Shown here: in pieces, positions 7,709 to 15,535 of the stretch
Numbering within the stretch: the stretch's first letter is position 1
How the letters are laid out: each line of letters starts with the position of its first letter
NCBI RefSeq assembly: GCF_025808395.1
Contig: NZ_CP075524.1
Coordinates: forward strand, 62,001-126,000
Reading direction: 5' to 3'
DNA from: Microcella sp.
Lineage (GTDB): Bacteria > Actinomycetota > Actinomycetes > Actinomycetales > Microbacteriaceae
DNA: 64,000 nt
Made by a program: the position numbers and the translations under genes
Notes under the pieces: model-generated
Databases searched by the model: none
Told to the model about the DNA's origin: nothing
The model's input: only the letters and a program-made list of their open reading frames with translations

Positions 7709-8533
7709 GTGTTCGACTCGTTCAAGGCCGTGGCTGACCCCGCGCGATGGCGGCTGGTGGAGCTGCTGGCCGAGCGCCCTCGGCCTGTTGGTGTCCTTGC
7801 GCAACTCGCTGGGGCGCGTCAGCCACAGACGACGAAACATCTTCAGACGCTGGAGGCCGCAGGGCTCGTGACCGCACAGCGCAGCGCGCAGCGTCGTATC
7901 TACGCGCTTCGGCCTGATGCGTTGCGTGAGCTGGCTGCCGAGCTGTCGCGGATCGCGGACGTCAACGACCGGTCGAATCGTGAGACTTTTGATCGCTATG
8001 GCCAGAATCTGGAGATGGAGCGGCACACTGCCCAGCAGCCCGGCTGGGCAGATGGTCGTTCGTTCCGATTCCGCCGCGCCCTGGCGGCGCGACCCGACAT
8101 TGTGTGGGCGCACCTGACAGAGCAGGCTTTGCTCCAGCAATGGTGGAAACCAGACGACCTGCGCGTCTCCCGGCTGGAGTTCGACGCCCGCTTCGGAGGG
8201 CGGATCGTGCACGAGTACCGGGATGTTGAGGACGTGGACGATGCGGATGTCGTCGCAGGTCACGCCGAGGGGGTCGTCGACCTCGTCGATCCGGAGAAGC
8301 GCCTCGCGTATCGCCTGTCACCGGTACTTCCCGACGGGCGCGTGGCCTTGACAGCGCACCTGGATATGCGCCTCTCCCCGGCACCGATCGGGACCGTGCT
8401 CGATGTCGAGTTCCGCATCACGGACTCGGCCGTCGAAGGAGCGGACTTCGTCGCCGGCATCGAGATCGGCTTCGGCCAGAGCCTCGACAAGCTCGCCGCG
8501 ATCCTCAGCGCAGAGACCGCGGAGGGACGGTAG
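7709..8533 (+). CDS. ArsR-family HTH fused to an SRPBCC (AHSA1-like) domain
   Basis: 274 residues. Residues 1-95 form an ArsR winged helix (ADPARWRLVELLAERP, then ARQPQTTKHLQTLEAAGLV as recognition helix). Residues 120-270 form an SRPBCC/AHSA1 domain (FRFRRALAARPDIVWAHLTE, QQWWKPDD, GGRIVHEYRD). Fusions of this type are thought to sense a small hydrophobic ligand in the SRPBCC cavity; the ligand is unknown. No metal-binding cysteines of arsenic sensors are present. GTG 7709 is 6 nt from the -10, so the mRNA is leaderless. A reductase-like gene follows 69 bases downstream and is the likely regulated partner. The segment lies between the ychF-end repeats. Confidence 0.85.
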   Translation: MFDSFKAVADPARWRLVELLAERPRPVGVLAQLAGARQPQTTKHLQTLEAAGLVTAQRSAQRRIYALRPDALRELAAELSRIADVNDRSNRETFDRYGQNLEMERHTAQQPGWADGRSFRFRRALAARPDIVWAHLTEQALLQQWWKPDDLRVSRLEFDARFGGRIVHEYRDVEDVDDADVVAGHAEGVVDLVDPEKRLAYRLSPVLPDGRVALTAHLDMRLSPAPIGTVLDVEFRITDSAVEGADFVAGIEIGFGQSLDKLAAILSAETAEGR

Positions 8534-8602
8534 CTCCGCAATCACACCATCACCTCGCACAACAACACGCATATCGGAAAGCATGGAGAAAGAGAGAACA
8601 TC

Positions 8603-9175
8603 ATGGGGCGACTGATCATCAACGTGGCGATGACCGTCAACGGGGCGTTCGAAGCGCCGGCACCGGAGCCGATGGGGGGCTGGCTCGTCACCGACGCAGA
8701 CAGCATGGAGGCCGGTCGGGAGATGTGGCAGGCCGCGGACGCGATGCTGCTGGGCCGTAAGACCTACGAGGGACTGGCAGCCGCCTGGCCGCAGCTGGCG
8801 GACGCACCCGGCTTCGAGGCCTACGCGGCACGCATGAACAGCATGCCGAAGTTCGTTGCCTCCCGAACGCTCACCGCACCCCTTGAATGGAACGCGACCC
8901 TGCTCGGCGGCGACATGGTCGACGCGATCCGACACCTCAAGCACGAGCACCCCGGTACCCTGATCGCTCCCTCCGCCGGCGAGTTCGCTCGGGAACTGAT
9001 CGCGCACGACCTCGTCGACGAATACTGGATCACCGTCAGCCCGTATCTCTGGGCGAACGGCCCCCGGCTTTTCGACGGTATCGGGCCGATCCGTCTGGAG
9101 CCGACAGGAACCACGATCTACCCCTCTGGGCTGGTTCGCCTCAGCTACCGACGGGTTCCGCAGGTCGAAGCATGA
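8603..9175 (+). CDS. Dihydrofolate reductase-like protein (RibD C-terminal family)
   Basis: 190 residues of the DHFR/RibD-C fold: MGRLIINVAMTVNGAFEAP at the N-terminus, ADAMLLGRKTYEGLAAAWP, the nucleotide-binding region near residue 115 and a LIAHDLVDEYWITVSPYLW segment. Family members are NADPH-dependent reductases of mostly unknown substrate and usually do not replace folA. ATG 8603 has a purine-rich ribosome site (GGAGAAAGAGAG, 8585-8596). It is the second gene of the putative mobile segment and likely shares the ArsR-controlled promoter. Confidence 0.85.
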   Translation: MGRLIINVAMTVNGAFEAPAPEPMGGWLVTDADSMEAGREMWQAADAMLLGRKTYEGLAAAWPQLADAPGFEAYAARMNSMPKFVASRTLTAPLEWNATLLGGDMVDAIRHLKHEHPGTLIAPSAGEFARELIAHDLVDEYWITVSPYLWANGPRLFDGIGPIRLEPTGTTIYPSGLVRLSYRRVPQVEA

Positions 9176-9240
9176 GAACGCAGAGGACGTCGCGAACGGC
9201 GATACCCAAGAGGCTGGTGAGTGTTGTTCCCAACGGTGAC

Positions 9241-9270
9241 GACGTGGTCGAGTTCCGATTCAACGTGTAG
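9241..9270 (+). repeat. Direct repeat, right copy (ychF 3' end; att-like)
   Basis: A second copy of the last nine ychF codons plus a stop (TAG). The preceding codons (SVVPNGD) only loosely resemble the ychF tail, so the duplication is limited to the terminal 30 bases. The synonymous-only divergence implies that both copies once encoded a working YchF C-terminus. The short frame leading into it from 9176 has no gene. Confidence 0.7.
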
Positions 9271-9277
9271 GTCTGCG

Positions 9278-9647
9278 GTGTCTCGTCCCTTCACGCCGCA
9301 TGAGCGCGAGGTCTTGCTGCGGATTGTCGACAAGGCTCCCGATGCCGAGATCTTGCGTTTGCAGATCGACGCGAGCGAGTACGGCGAACCTTGGTTCGAG
9401 GGTTCTCAGAGTCATTCCTAATGGCGATGCGCCTCTATACCCGCACTGCGAATCGATCGGAGGCGGGCGCGCGATAGTGTCAGGCGTCGGCGTCCACGAA
9501 GCTGGGGCCACTCCACACCGGGACGAAAACTTCACGGGCTCGATGTTTCTCTGGCTGTACGACGGCCGTATCGGTGACCTTGAGTACTGGTGGGTGACGG
9601 ACGAGATGCCCGATTGCCTTCCACGCCTCGACCAACTGTCTGATTGA
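9278..9647 (+). pseudogene. Frameshifted hypothetical gene
   Basis: A protein-like frame starts at GTG 9278 (SRPFTPHEREVLLRIVDKAP, then AEILRLQIDASEYGEPWFEG) and hits TAA at 9419. The coding pattern continues in the +1-shifted frame from about 9400 to TGA 9647 (CESIGGGRAIVSGVGVHEAG, then NFTGSMFLWLYDGRIGDLEY). Joined, the product would be about 123 residues of unrecognised family. One indel near 9400-9415 explains the break; a sequencing error could give the same picture. It directly follows the right ychF-end repeat. Confidence 0.6.
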
Positions 9648-9852
9648 GCTCCGAAAGATCAGCGCGGTGCGATGCCCTCTTCGATGATCACCGCCAGGTC
9701 GGCAACGTCATCGAGCCCGCCGGCAGCAGTGCTCCCGATGAGGTCGTGCGCCTCATCGTGAGCACTGCTGTCGGTGGCGCCGGGTAGCCTTGGCCACGCG
9801 CGAGGGCGCGGCCTTTCTGCCGGGGATGGTTCCTTGATCTGGATGGTGGTCC
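9648..9852. other. Short gap with a possible minus-strand gene remnant
   Basis: No intact gene. On the minus strand, about 9780 down to TGA at 9659-9661, one frame reads like a protein C-terminus (AHDEAHDLIGSTAAGGLDDV, then VIIEEGIAPR) but lacks a start and upstream coding sequence. It may be debris of a lost gene next to the integration site. Confidence 0.35.
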
Positions 9853-10806
9853 ATGTCCGATACTCCGGGTGTCGAGTTGTATCGATCCGCGTCAGGCGGA
9901 TTCGAGTTGTCCGTCAAGACGGATGGCGAGGCAGTGTGGCTTTCGCGCGGGCAACTCGCGTTGCTGTTTGGCCGAGACGTCAAGACGATCGGCAAGCACG
10001 TGCTGAACGCTCAACGCGAAGAGCTCGACGGAATCGCAACTGTCGCAAAATTTGCGACAGTTCAGCGCGAGGGCGATCGACTAGTTGAGCGCCAGGTGGA
10101 GCACTACAACATCGACATGATTCTCTCGGTCGGGTATCGCGTGAAGTCGGCCGAGGGCGTGCATTTTCGACGTTGGGCGAATGACGTACTTCGCCGATAC
10201 GTGCTCGAGGGCAGCGCCCTGAACGAACGACGGCTACAGGAGCTTGGGTCCATCGTGCAGGTGCTATCCCGGTCGTCAGACGAACTCGTCGCGGGTGTCG
10301 CTGAGGTCGTCGACCGCTACTTGCCGAGCCTTCGCACACTCCGTGACTACGACAACGGGAGAGTCGACGAGTCGCCAGGTACGGCTCCGACGTGGCAGCT
10401 GACCTACGAAGAAGCCCGATCAGTGATCGACCAGGTCGCGGCCGAGTTTCCGGCAGACACGCTTTTCGGCGGCGAGCGCGGCGACGCACTGCGCGGCATC
10501 ATCGCGACCCTCTACCAGGGCTTCGGAGGCGTCGAGCTCTACCCGACCGTGCAGTCCAAAGCGGCGAACCTGCTGTACCTCGTCATCAAAGACCACCCGC
10601 TCACCGACGGCAACAAACGCAGCGCTGCTGCGCTGTTCGTCCACTTCCTCCAGCGGAACGGTGCGCTTGCGGGCCGCAGCGGGTCATCCCTCATTTCCAA
10701 CAACGCACTCGCCGCCATCACCCTCATGGTTGCCATGAGCGACCCCAAGGAGAAGGAGCTGATGATCGCGCTCGTCGTCAGCATGCTCGCCGACGCCCCG
10801 CTGTGA
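9853..10806 (+). CDS. RhuM-Fic/Doc fusion protein
   Basis: 317 residues. The N-terminal part (about 7-120) is RhuM-like: GGFELSVKTDGEAVWLSRGQ, LFGRDVKTIGKHVLNAQREE, and the ERQVEHYNIDMILSVGYRVK block. The C-terminal part (about 180-312) is a Fic/Doc domain with the catalytic motif HPLTDGNKRSAA (248-259). The lysine after GN is the Doc-type residue (HxFxDxNKR) rather than the glycine of classical AMPylating Fic enzymes, so phosphate transfer rather than AMP transfer is conceivable (inference). RhuM-Fic fusions are common on islands; function is unproven. No antitoxin-like small gene adjoins it. The start ATG 9853 has a GGATGGTGG ribosome site. Confidence 0.85.
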   Translation: MSDTPGVELYRSASGGFELSVKTDGEAVWLSRGQLALLFGRDVKTIGKHVLNAQREELDGIATVAKFATVQREGDRLVERQVEHYNIDMILSVGYRVKSAEGVHFRRWANDVLRRYVLEGSALNERRLQELGSIVQVLSRSSDELVAGVAEVVDRYLPSLRTLRDYDNGRVDESPGTAPTWQLTYEEARSVIDQVAAEFPADTLFGGERGDALRGIIATLYQGFGGVELYPTVQSKAANLLYLVIKDHPLTDGNKRSAAALFVHFLQRNGALAGRSGSSLISNNALAAITLMVAMSDPKEKELMIALVVSMLADAPL

Positions 10807-10873
10807 CAGCGCGACGATTCAACTCGTCTCGCAAACAATGCTGTGAGTCGCCCGAAGGCCAAGTCGCGACGAC

Positions 10874-10907
10874 GTGACTCGACAGTGCCGTGCCGTCGGC
10901 GAGTCAC
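10874..10907. repeat. Inverted repeat in a gene-free gap
   Basis: GTGACTCG (10874-10881) and CGAGTCAC (10900-10907) are perfect complements with an 18-nt loop, 68 bases after the Fic gene. It may be its terminator or the scar of an element. The rest of 10807-11102 has no convincing gene. A minus-strand frame ending near 10905 has a plausible tail (AHRLRDTPPDAEHTFHAISL) but no clear beginning. Confidence 0.4.
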
Positions 10908-11102
10908 TCTGAGACGAGAACGCACTCGTAGCCGGCGCCTTGAAGAGAAATGGCGTGAAAGGTGTGTTCCGCGTCGGGCGGAGTGTCTCGCAATCGGTGC
11001 GCGGCGAATCTCTGCCGGGTCCAACGCGTCTTGTTCCATTCCTGCTCGCCCGAACTCGTGACAGCGGACGATCCACTCGCCGACGGCGTGGAAAGATGAG
11101 GC

Positions 11103-11360
11103 ATGACCACCCCATACCCACCCCGCACGAACACGCTTGCTCTGATCGGCTTTCTGGCCAGTTTCATCATTCCGATCGCCGGCATCGTGCTGGGTGTCAT
11201 GGCGCAACGGCAGATCGCCGTCACACACGAGGGGGGCCGCGGGTTGGCGCGTGCGGCCATCATCATCGGAGCCGTCTTCACGACCGCGGCGGCCATCTAC
11301 TTCGTCGTCTTCATCTCGATCTTCATCACGGCGATCAGCCAAGCGCCGTTCTTGCGCTGA
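11103..11360 (+). CDS. DUF4190-like small membrane protein
   Basis: 85 residues with two hydrophobic helices (LALIGFLASFIIPIAGIVLG; AAIIIGAVFTTAAAIYFVVF) separated by MAQRQIAVTHEGGRGLARA. The linker, where the protein describes small QI-x-T-x-EGGRGLA loops, is typical of DUF4190 proteins of actinobacteria; function unknown. It starts at ATG 11103 a few bases after an A/T-rich GAAAGAT stretch, so a leaderless start is possible. It marks the return to ordinary chromosomal genes after the accessory region. Confidence 0.75.
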   Translation: MTTPYPPRTNTLALIGFLASFIIPIAGIVLGVMAQRQIAVTHEGGRGLARAAIIIGAVFTTAAAIYFVVFISIFITAISQAPFLR

Positions 11361-11395
11361 AGGGAACCATCGCAGTGGTGTAGCAGGCCCGCACA

Positions 11396-11860
11396 CTACG
11401 CACTGGTCTCGTCAGGGTCTGCCGTTGTGTCGGCGAGTAGAGCCGTGACCTCCTCGGCAACCACTGTCGGAAACCGCACCATGAGTTCACCGCCGTTGGT
11501 GGTGATGATGAAGCCCACACCGGCGACGTCACCGGCGAGCGCGTTGGGAGTCGGCGCACGACGGATGCTGTGCACGGGCACCATGCGGTCGCCGACGATG
11601 CCAACCGATGGGCTGAAGCGCAGCATCCCACGTTCAATGTGCGCGATGCCTCCGCTCCAGTTGGTGCCGATATTGAGCACACGCCGGTCGATCGCGCGCA
11701 TCGAGCACCGCACCTCGCCGTCGAGCAGCCGCTTGAGGTCGCGTCGTCTGTCGACTTCTTCGGGAACAAGCCACCACAACCACCCCAAGAGCAGGTCGCC
11801 GAGAATCCCGAGCACGAAGGTCACTCGAGCATTGTTGTGCGTGTCTGAGAGCCGAGTCAC
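11396..11860 (-). CDS. Membrane-anchored hypothetical protein (PH-like fold possible)
   Basis: About 154 residues if started at GTG 11860; GTG 11824 is an alternative that removes the first 12 codons. One hydrophobic segment (VLGILGDLLLGWLWWLVPEE) near the N-terminus is followed by a beta-rich domain (GGIAHIERGMLRFSPSVGIV, then GDVAGVGFIITTNGGELMVR) that resembles bacterial PH-like or DUF domains, though no family can be named with certainty. It is divergent from the VOC gene at 11900. Confidence 0.6.
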   Translation of the reverse strand: MTRLSDTHNNARVTFVLGILGDLLLGWLWWLVPEEVDRRRDLKRLLDGEVRCSMRAIDRRVLNIGTNWSGGIAHIERGMLRFSPSVGIVGDRMVPVHSIRRAPTPNALAGDVAGVGFIITTNGGELMVRFPTVVAEEVTALLADTTADPDETSA

Positions 11861-11899
11861 CCCTTTTATCGACGCCGCGATTTCACTACCGTCGAGGGC

Positions 11900-12268
11900 A
11901 TGATCACCGGCATCCACACTGTTCTCTACAGCGACGACCCGCCCGCCACGCGCGCCTTCTTCCGCGACGTCATCGAGTGGAGCTTCATCGAGCCCGCGCC
12001 CGGTTGGCTCATCTTCGCGTCGGGCCCGAGCGAGCAAGGCATCCATCCGCGCACGTGGAAAGGTCAAGACGAACCATACGATCAGCGCCACGAGATCTCG
12101 CTGCTGTGCGACGACCTCGACGCCACGCTCGCGCAGCTGCGCGCCAATGGTGCCGAGTTCGACGACGAGATCTGGCAGCAGAACTACGGGCGCGGCCTGA
12201 ATCTGCATGTTCCCGGAGTGGGGCCCGTCATGCTCTACGAGCCGAATTACGCACCCGCCTGGAAGTGA
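11900..12268 (+). CDS. VOC-family (glyoxalase/bleomycin-resistance fold) protein
   Basis: 122 residues with paired beta-alpha-beta-beta-beta modules: GIHTVLYSDDPPATRAFFRD at the start, EISLLCDDLDATLAQLRANG, and the closing VPGVGPVMLYEPNY. A histidine in HEISLL and the glutamate in LYEPNY fit the usual metal-ligand positions. Members include isomerases, dioxygenases and binding proteins; the substrate is not readable here. ATG 11900 follows TACCGT (11887-11892) by 7 nt, a leaderless-type start. Confidence 0.85.
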   Translation: MITGIHTVLYSDDPPATRAFFRDVIEWSFIEPAPGWLIFASGPSEQGIHPRTWKGQDEPYDQRHEISLLCDDLDATLAQLRANGAEFDDEIWQQNYGRGLNLHVPGVGPVMLYEPNYAPAWK

Positions 12269-12322
12269 CGAGACGGGGTCATCGTCGTCGTCGCCCCGGG
12301 GTCACTGGCCTTTCGGAACAAC

Positions 12323-12901
12323 TCACGACTGGGTGAGCTCTTCGCGCAGTCGCGGCTCGACTCGGTGCTCGGGTCGCACCCCCGACTTGTCGGCGTAGAA
12401 CGCGCGAATGCGGTGCATGTCAGCCGCCACATCGCCGGTGAGGTCGATCGTCGGGCCGAGCCCGGTGGTCATCGTGGTGCGGTCGACATAGCCGAGCGTC
12501 ACGGGCAGCTGGGCCTCGCGGGCGATGCGGTAGAAGCCTGACTTCCAGTGCGTGTGCCCCTTGCGAGTGCCGTCGGGGGTGACGACGAGGCCGAACACGT
12601 TGCCCGAGCGGATGCGCTCGAGCACCTCCGAGACCACGAGAGACGGAGCATCCCGGTCGACCGGTATGCCGCCCAGGCGCAGCATGATCGGCCCCTTCCA
12701 CCCGCGGAACAGGCTCTTCTTGCCGAACCAGCGGAAGCTCATGTCGAGTCGCCATGCGATCGCGAGCATGAACACGAAGTCCCAGTTCGAGGTGTGGGGG
12801 GCGCCGATCAGCACGGTGGGCCGGTCGGGTGCGGGCTCGGTGACGAGCTTCCACCGGCTGAAAGCCCAGAAAGTGCGGGCGAGGAGTCGTCGAAGCGCCA
12901 T
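12323..12901 (-). CDS. PlsC-like acyltransferase, divergent
   Basis: 192 residues. The acyltransferase motif appears as PHTSNWD (H36 and D41 of the HX4D pair), with GGIPVDRD as motif III and VTPDGTRKG in place of the EGTR block. Such short versions transfer acyl groups to lysophospholipids or other glycerol-like acceptors; the exact substrate is unknown. A canonical PlsC is encoded at 56565. ATG 12901 is 6 nt from TACGCT (complement of 12908-12913), a leaderless start. It converges with the VOC gene. Confidence 0.8.
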   Translation of the reverse strand: MALRRLLARTFWAFSRWKLVTEPAPDRPTVLIGAPHTSNWDFVFMLAIAWRLDMSFRWFGKKSLFRGWKGPIMLRLGGIPVDRDAPSLVVSEVLERIRSGNVFGLVVTPDGTRKGHTHWKSGFYRIAREAQLPVTLGYVDRTTMTTGLGPTIDLTGDVAADMHRIRAFYADKSGVRPEHRVEPRLREELTQS

Positions 12902-12927
12902 GGGTCAAGCGTAGGTTGCTGTGAACC

Positions 12928-13584
12928 TCAGATGTCGGCGAAGTCGTTTCCTGGCACTTGCATACTCACGACGACGTCGCCTTCCATCAGTAGCAGCACG
13001 AACTGCCGCCCGACGGTTCCTGGGCGAACGAGTGACTCGGTTCCAGGCACGTCAACCGCATCGAGGCCCAAGAGGTCTGCGACGCCATCGCCGTCGCGAT
13101 CCCACTCTTCAAAGGCCCCGGCTGTCACGGCGTCGGCGCGAGACGACCCGACACCTATCCCCGACTCAGTCACAATGATCGTTCGGTCGGACTGCGAAGA
13201 CGTGATCGAGATGGAGCTTCCGGAGCCATCATTGTTGGCGGTGACCGTGATGCCGGCCCACGCGTAGCTCGTCAGCTCAAGATCGAGTCCGTCGTAGGGC
13301 GGAACTGCGACTCCGGCCGGAATCGGCCCGGCCGCGAGAGCGACGATCTCGAGTATCGCAGCGGCGTCAGCGAAGTCTGCTTGCGACTCTTCACCGTCCG
13401 CCAAGAAGGTCAGTCCTTCCGTCGACACGATGAGCATGGGTGGCGGGCTCGAGACGACACTCTCTGAGGGTGCCGATGAAGGGCTCTGAGTTGACGGTGC
13501 TGGGCCGCTATCGGGCCCCGCGCAACCAACCAGGGCGATGGCGAAGATGCCCACGGTGAATGTCCAGACCTGTAGTTTCCTCAC
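12928..13584 (-). CDS. Predicted lipoprotein, 218 aa
   Basis: The N-terminus has a basic start, a hydrophobic core and a lipobox ALVGC (cysteine 21), so it should be exported and lipid-anchored. A Ser/Pro-rich linker follows, then a domain of about 150 residues with EF-hand-like DRDGDGVADLLG text and a C-terminal LLLMEGDVVVSMQV strand; the family is unrecognised. GTG 13584 is 6 nt from TAGGCT (complement of 13591-13596). Confidence 0.7.
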   Translation of the reverse strand: MRKLQVWTFTVGIFAIALVGCAGPDSGPAPSTQSPSSAPSESVVSSPPPMLIVSTEGLTFLADGEESQADFADAAAILEIVALAAGPIPAGVAVPPYDGLDLELTSYAWAGITVTANNDGSGSSISITSSQSDRTIIVTESGIGVGSSRADAVTAGAFEEWDRDGDGVADLLGLDAVDVPGTESLVRPGTVGRQFVLLLMEGDVVVSMQVPGNDFADI

Positions 13585-13694
13585 AGCGACAGCCTAGATT
13601 CTTCTCTCGGTCGAGGCATGTGCCATCCGCGGCACACGCCCGAGCGCGGAGACCCGGTGGACGCGCCCCACGGCTCAAGAGTAGCCTCACGCGC

Positions 13695-14120
13695 ATGTTC
13701 CTTCTCGAGCTCAACTGGCTGGGCGTGCTTGCCGGCTTCGTCGTCTACTTCATCTCGGGTGCCCTCTGGTTCGGCCCCAAGACCTTCTACCCGGCGTGGA
13801 TGCGCGCCAAAGGCAAAGACCCCGCAGAGCCGCAAGGTTCGCACGGCATGGCCGTCGTGTTCGGGATGACCGCTCTCGGCGCTCTCGTGCAGGTCATTGC
13901 GCTCGCGAGCGTCATCTGGTTCGTGGCCGAAGTGCAGGGCCCCGTCGGGCCGCTCGGCGGAGCGATCGCCGGATTGCTCGTGGGCATCGGGTTCGCCGCC
14001 GCAAGCTCGCTGTCGCACCGGCTCTTCGGCGGCGACGGTTTCAAGGTCTGGGCGATCGAGGTCGGCGGCGACGTCGTCGGCCTCACGCTCGCGGGCCTCG
14101 TCGTCGGGCTCATCGGCTGA
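13695..14120 (+). CDS. DUF1761 family membrane protein
   Basis: 141 residues, four hydrophobic helices: LNWLGVLAGFVVYFISGALW followed by FGPKTFYPAWM, the signature of DUF1761. Function is unknown. ATG 13695 is chosen over the upstream in-frame ATG at 13560 because it lies 7 nt after TAGCCT (13682-13687) and the extension is an arginine-rich shadow antisense to the lipoprotein promoter. Confidence 0.8.
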   Translation: MFLLELNWLGVLAGFVVYFISGALWFGPKTFYPAWMRAKGKDPAEPQGSHGMAVVFGMTALGALVQVIALASVIWFVAEVQGPVGPLGGAIAGLLVGIGFAAASSLSHRLFGGDGFKVWAIEVGGDVVGLTLAGLVVGLIG

Positions 14121-14152
14121 CCCCACACCGGGTGAACCCATAGGGTGATGCG

Positions 14153-14914
14153 GTGACCGACCCCACCCTGAGGCTGCCGAACCAGAGGTTTCGGGCCGTG
14201 CTCGACCTGGGCGATGGCATCGGCACCCTTCCGCCGATTCCGCGCGGCTTCGGGCGACCCGAGCTCGACGCCGACGTCGACGACGAGACAGGAGTGGTTA
14301 GCCTGTTCGTGCACTTCCCGACCGGCCAGCTGCACCTCGACGTGAGCGACGAGGGGGTCGAGCACCACTTCCACACCGCCCGCGGCGACGACGTCGACGG
14401 CAGCCCGTGGAAGCGCGAACCGACCGCCGCTCTTCTCGACTGGGCGCGGCAGTTCGCGATGAGGGCGTTTGCCGTCGTGCCCGACCTGCTGGCCGACGCC
14501 GAAGAGGCGGCCGAGTGGCACGCGGCCGGCCTTCGCGTCTTCGCCCGCGAGACCGGTCCGGTTCCGCTCGAGATCATCGAGGTCGAGCTCGAAGGCGAGC
14601 TGATGCTGCTGCCGTGGCTCGGCAGTGGCAGCGTCGAGCACGAGCACATCGACGGCGATCATCACCCGATCGAACTGCTGTGGGACCCTCTGGGCGTCGA
14701 GCCGAGCATCCGCATCGCGCGCGCCTGGCTCGACCCGCGCACCGACGCGCCACGCGCAGCCGCCGAGCCGGGCATCGACTGGAACGCGGTGGGCATGCCG
14801 CCGGCCGAGGTGCTCACCTGGCTCGAAGGCGTCTACCTCAACCACCATGTCATCGCCCACCCCGCGCACGTCATCGTGCAAGCCGCGCTCGAGCGTCTCG
14901 CGGGCATCGACTGA
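14153..14914 (+). CDS. Hypothetical acidic protein, 253 aa
   Basis: A soluble protein of no family I recognise, rich in Asp/Glu and Trp (DADVDDETGVVSLFVHFPTG, later LEIIEVELEGELMLLPWLGS). It has no membrane segment, signal or catalytic motif. GTG 14153 follows TAGGGT (14141-14146) by 6 nt. The three-gene overlapping unit begins 51 bases downstream, with its own promoter-like site. Confidence 0.65.
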   Translation: MTDPTLRLPNQRFRAVLDLGDGIGTLPPIPRGFGRPELDADVDDETGVVSLFVHFPTGQLHLDVSDEGVEHHFHTARGDDVDGSPWKREPTAALLDWARQFAMRAFAVVPDLLADAEEAAEWHAAGLRVFARETGPVPLEIIEVELEGELMLLPWLGSGSVEHEHIDGDHHPIELLWDPLGVEPSIRIARAWLDPRTDAPRAAAEPGIDWNAVGMPPAEVLTWLEGVYLNHHVIAHPAHVIVQAALERLAGID

Positions 14915-14965
14915 GTCCCCCGTCGCGCCCGTCGCGCATCCATGCGGGCAGGGCAGGATAGAGCC

Positions 14966-15535
14966 GTGGATGCTCGCCGCGCGCTGACCGACGCCCGAGC
15001 CGCGCTCGCCGCGGCCGCCGAGCGACTCGCCGCAGCGGGTGCCACCCCTGAGCAGCTCGCCGTCACCGTGCCGGCCCGCCGCGTTCTCGGGTTCATTCCG
15101 CGGCCCGAGACTTTTCGACCCGACGGCGAGGCGTTCTTGCTGGGCGCGCTGCTCGTCTCGAGCACCGGTGACGCCTTCGAGCCTGGGCGCATCGCGCGCG
15201 CGAGCAGGAAAGTGCTGCCCGGCCACCAGTCTGAGAGCGCTCGCGAACGCAAAGAGCTGCGGCAGCGGCTGCTCGATGCGCGCTTTGCTGAGGGCACCAC
15301 CGTCGTGATCGACGCTCGGCCCCTGCCGCTCGACGACCCGGCAGCGATGGCCGCCGAGCGTGGGCCGCTCGTGCTGAGCGAGAGCGAGAGCGAGTCGCGC
15401 GCGGCGGTGCTCGTGCGCTGGGTTCCGACTGCGCCCGACACCGCGCTGCGACCGCTCGACGCCTATCTCGCCGAGCGCCTCGACCTCGCGCTCGGTACGC
15501 TCGAGTCGCTGCGAGCAGAGAGCGAGCATCCATGA
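14966..15535 (+). CDS. Hypothetical protein, 189 aa
   Basis: It begins with an alanine-rich, probably helical segment (RRALTDARAALAAAAERLAA) followed by an alpha/beta region (FLLGALLVSSTGDAFEPGRI; VVIDARPLPLDDP). No family is recognised. GTG 14966 is preferred to the upstream in-frame ATG 14942 because it starts just after CAGGAT. Its stop overlaps the start of the next gene by 4 bases (ATGA), so it is translationally coupled to the F420-type oxidoreductases, which hints at a shared pathway. Confidence 0.65.
   Translation: MDARRALTDARAALAAAAERLAAAGATPEQLAVTVPARRVLGFIPRPETFRPDGEAFLLGALLVSSTGDAFEPGRIARASRKVLPGHQSESARERKELRQRLLDARFAEGTTVVIDARPLPLDDPAAMAAERGPLVLSESESESRAAVLVRWVPTAPDTALRPLDAYLAERLDLALGTLESLRAESEHP

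Noticed and set aside
7332..9270. Complete prophage or integrative conjugative element at ychF
   Set aside because: Only 1.9 kb lies between the repeats, with no integrase, excisionase, replication or transfer gene.
10819..11102. Minus-strand gene between the Fic and DUF4190 genes
   Set aside because: Two competing frames with weak coding character and no start signal; not supported.
13560..13694. N-terminal extension of the DUF1761 protein
   Set aside because: The 45 extra residues are arginine-rich, antisense to the lipoprotein promoter, and the -10 plus start spacing supports ATG 13695.
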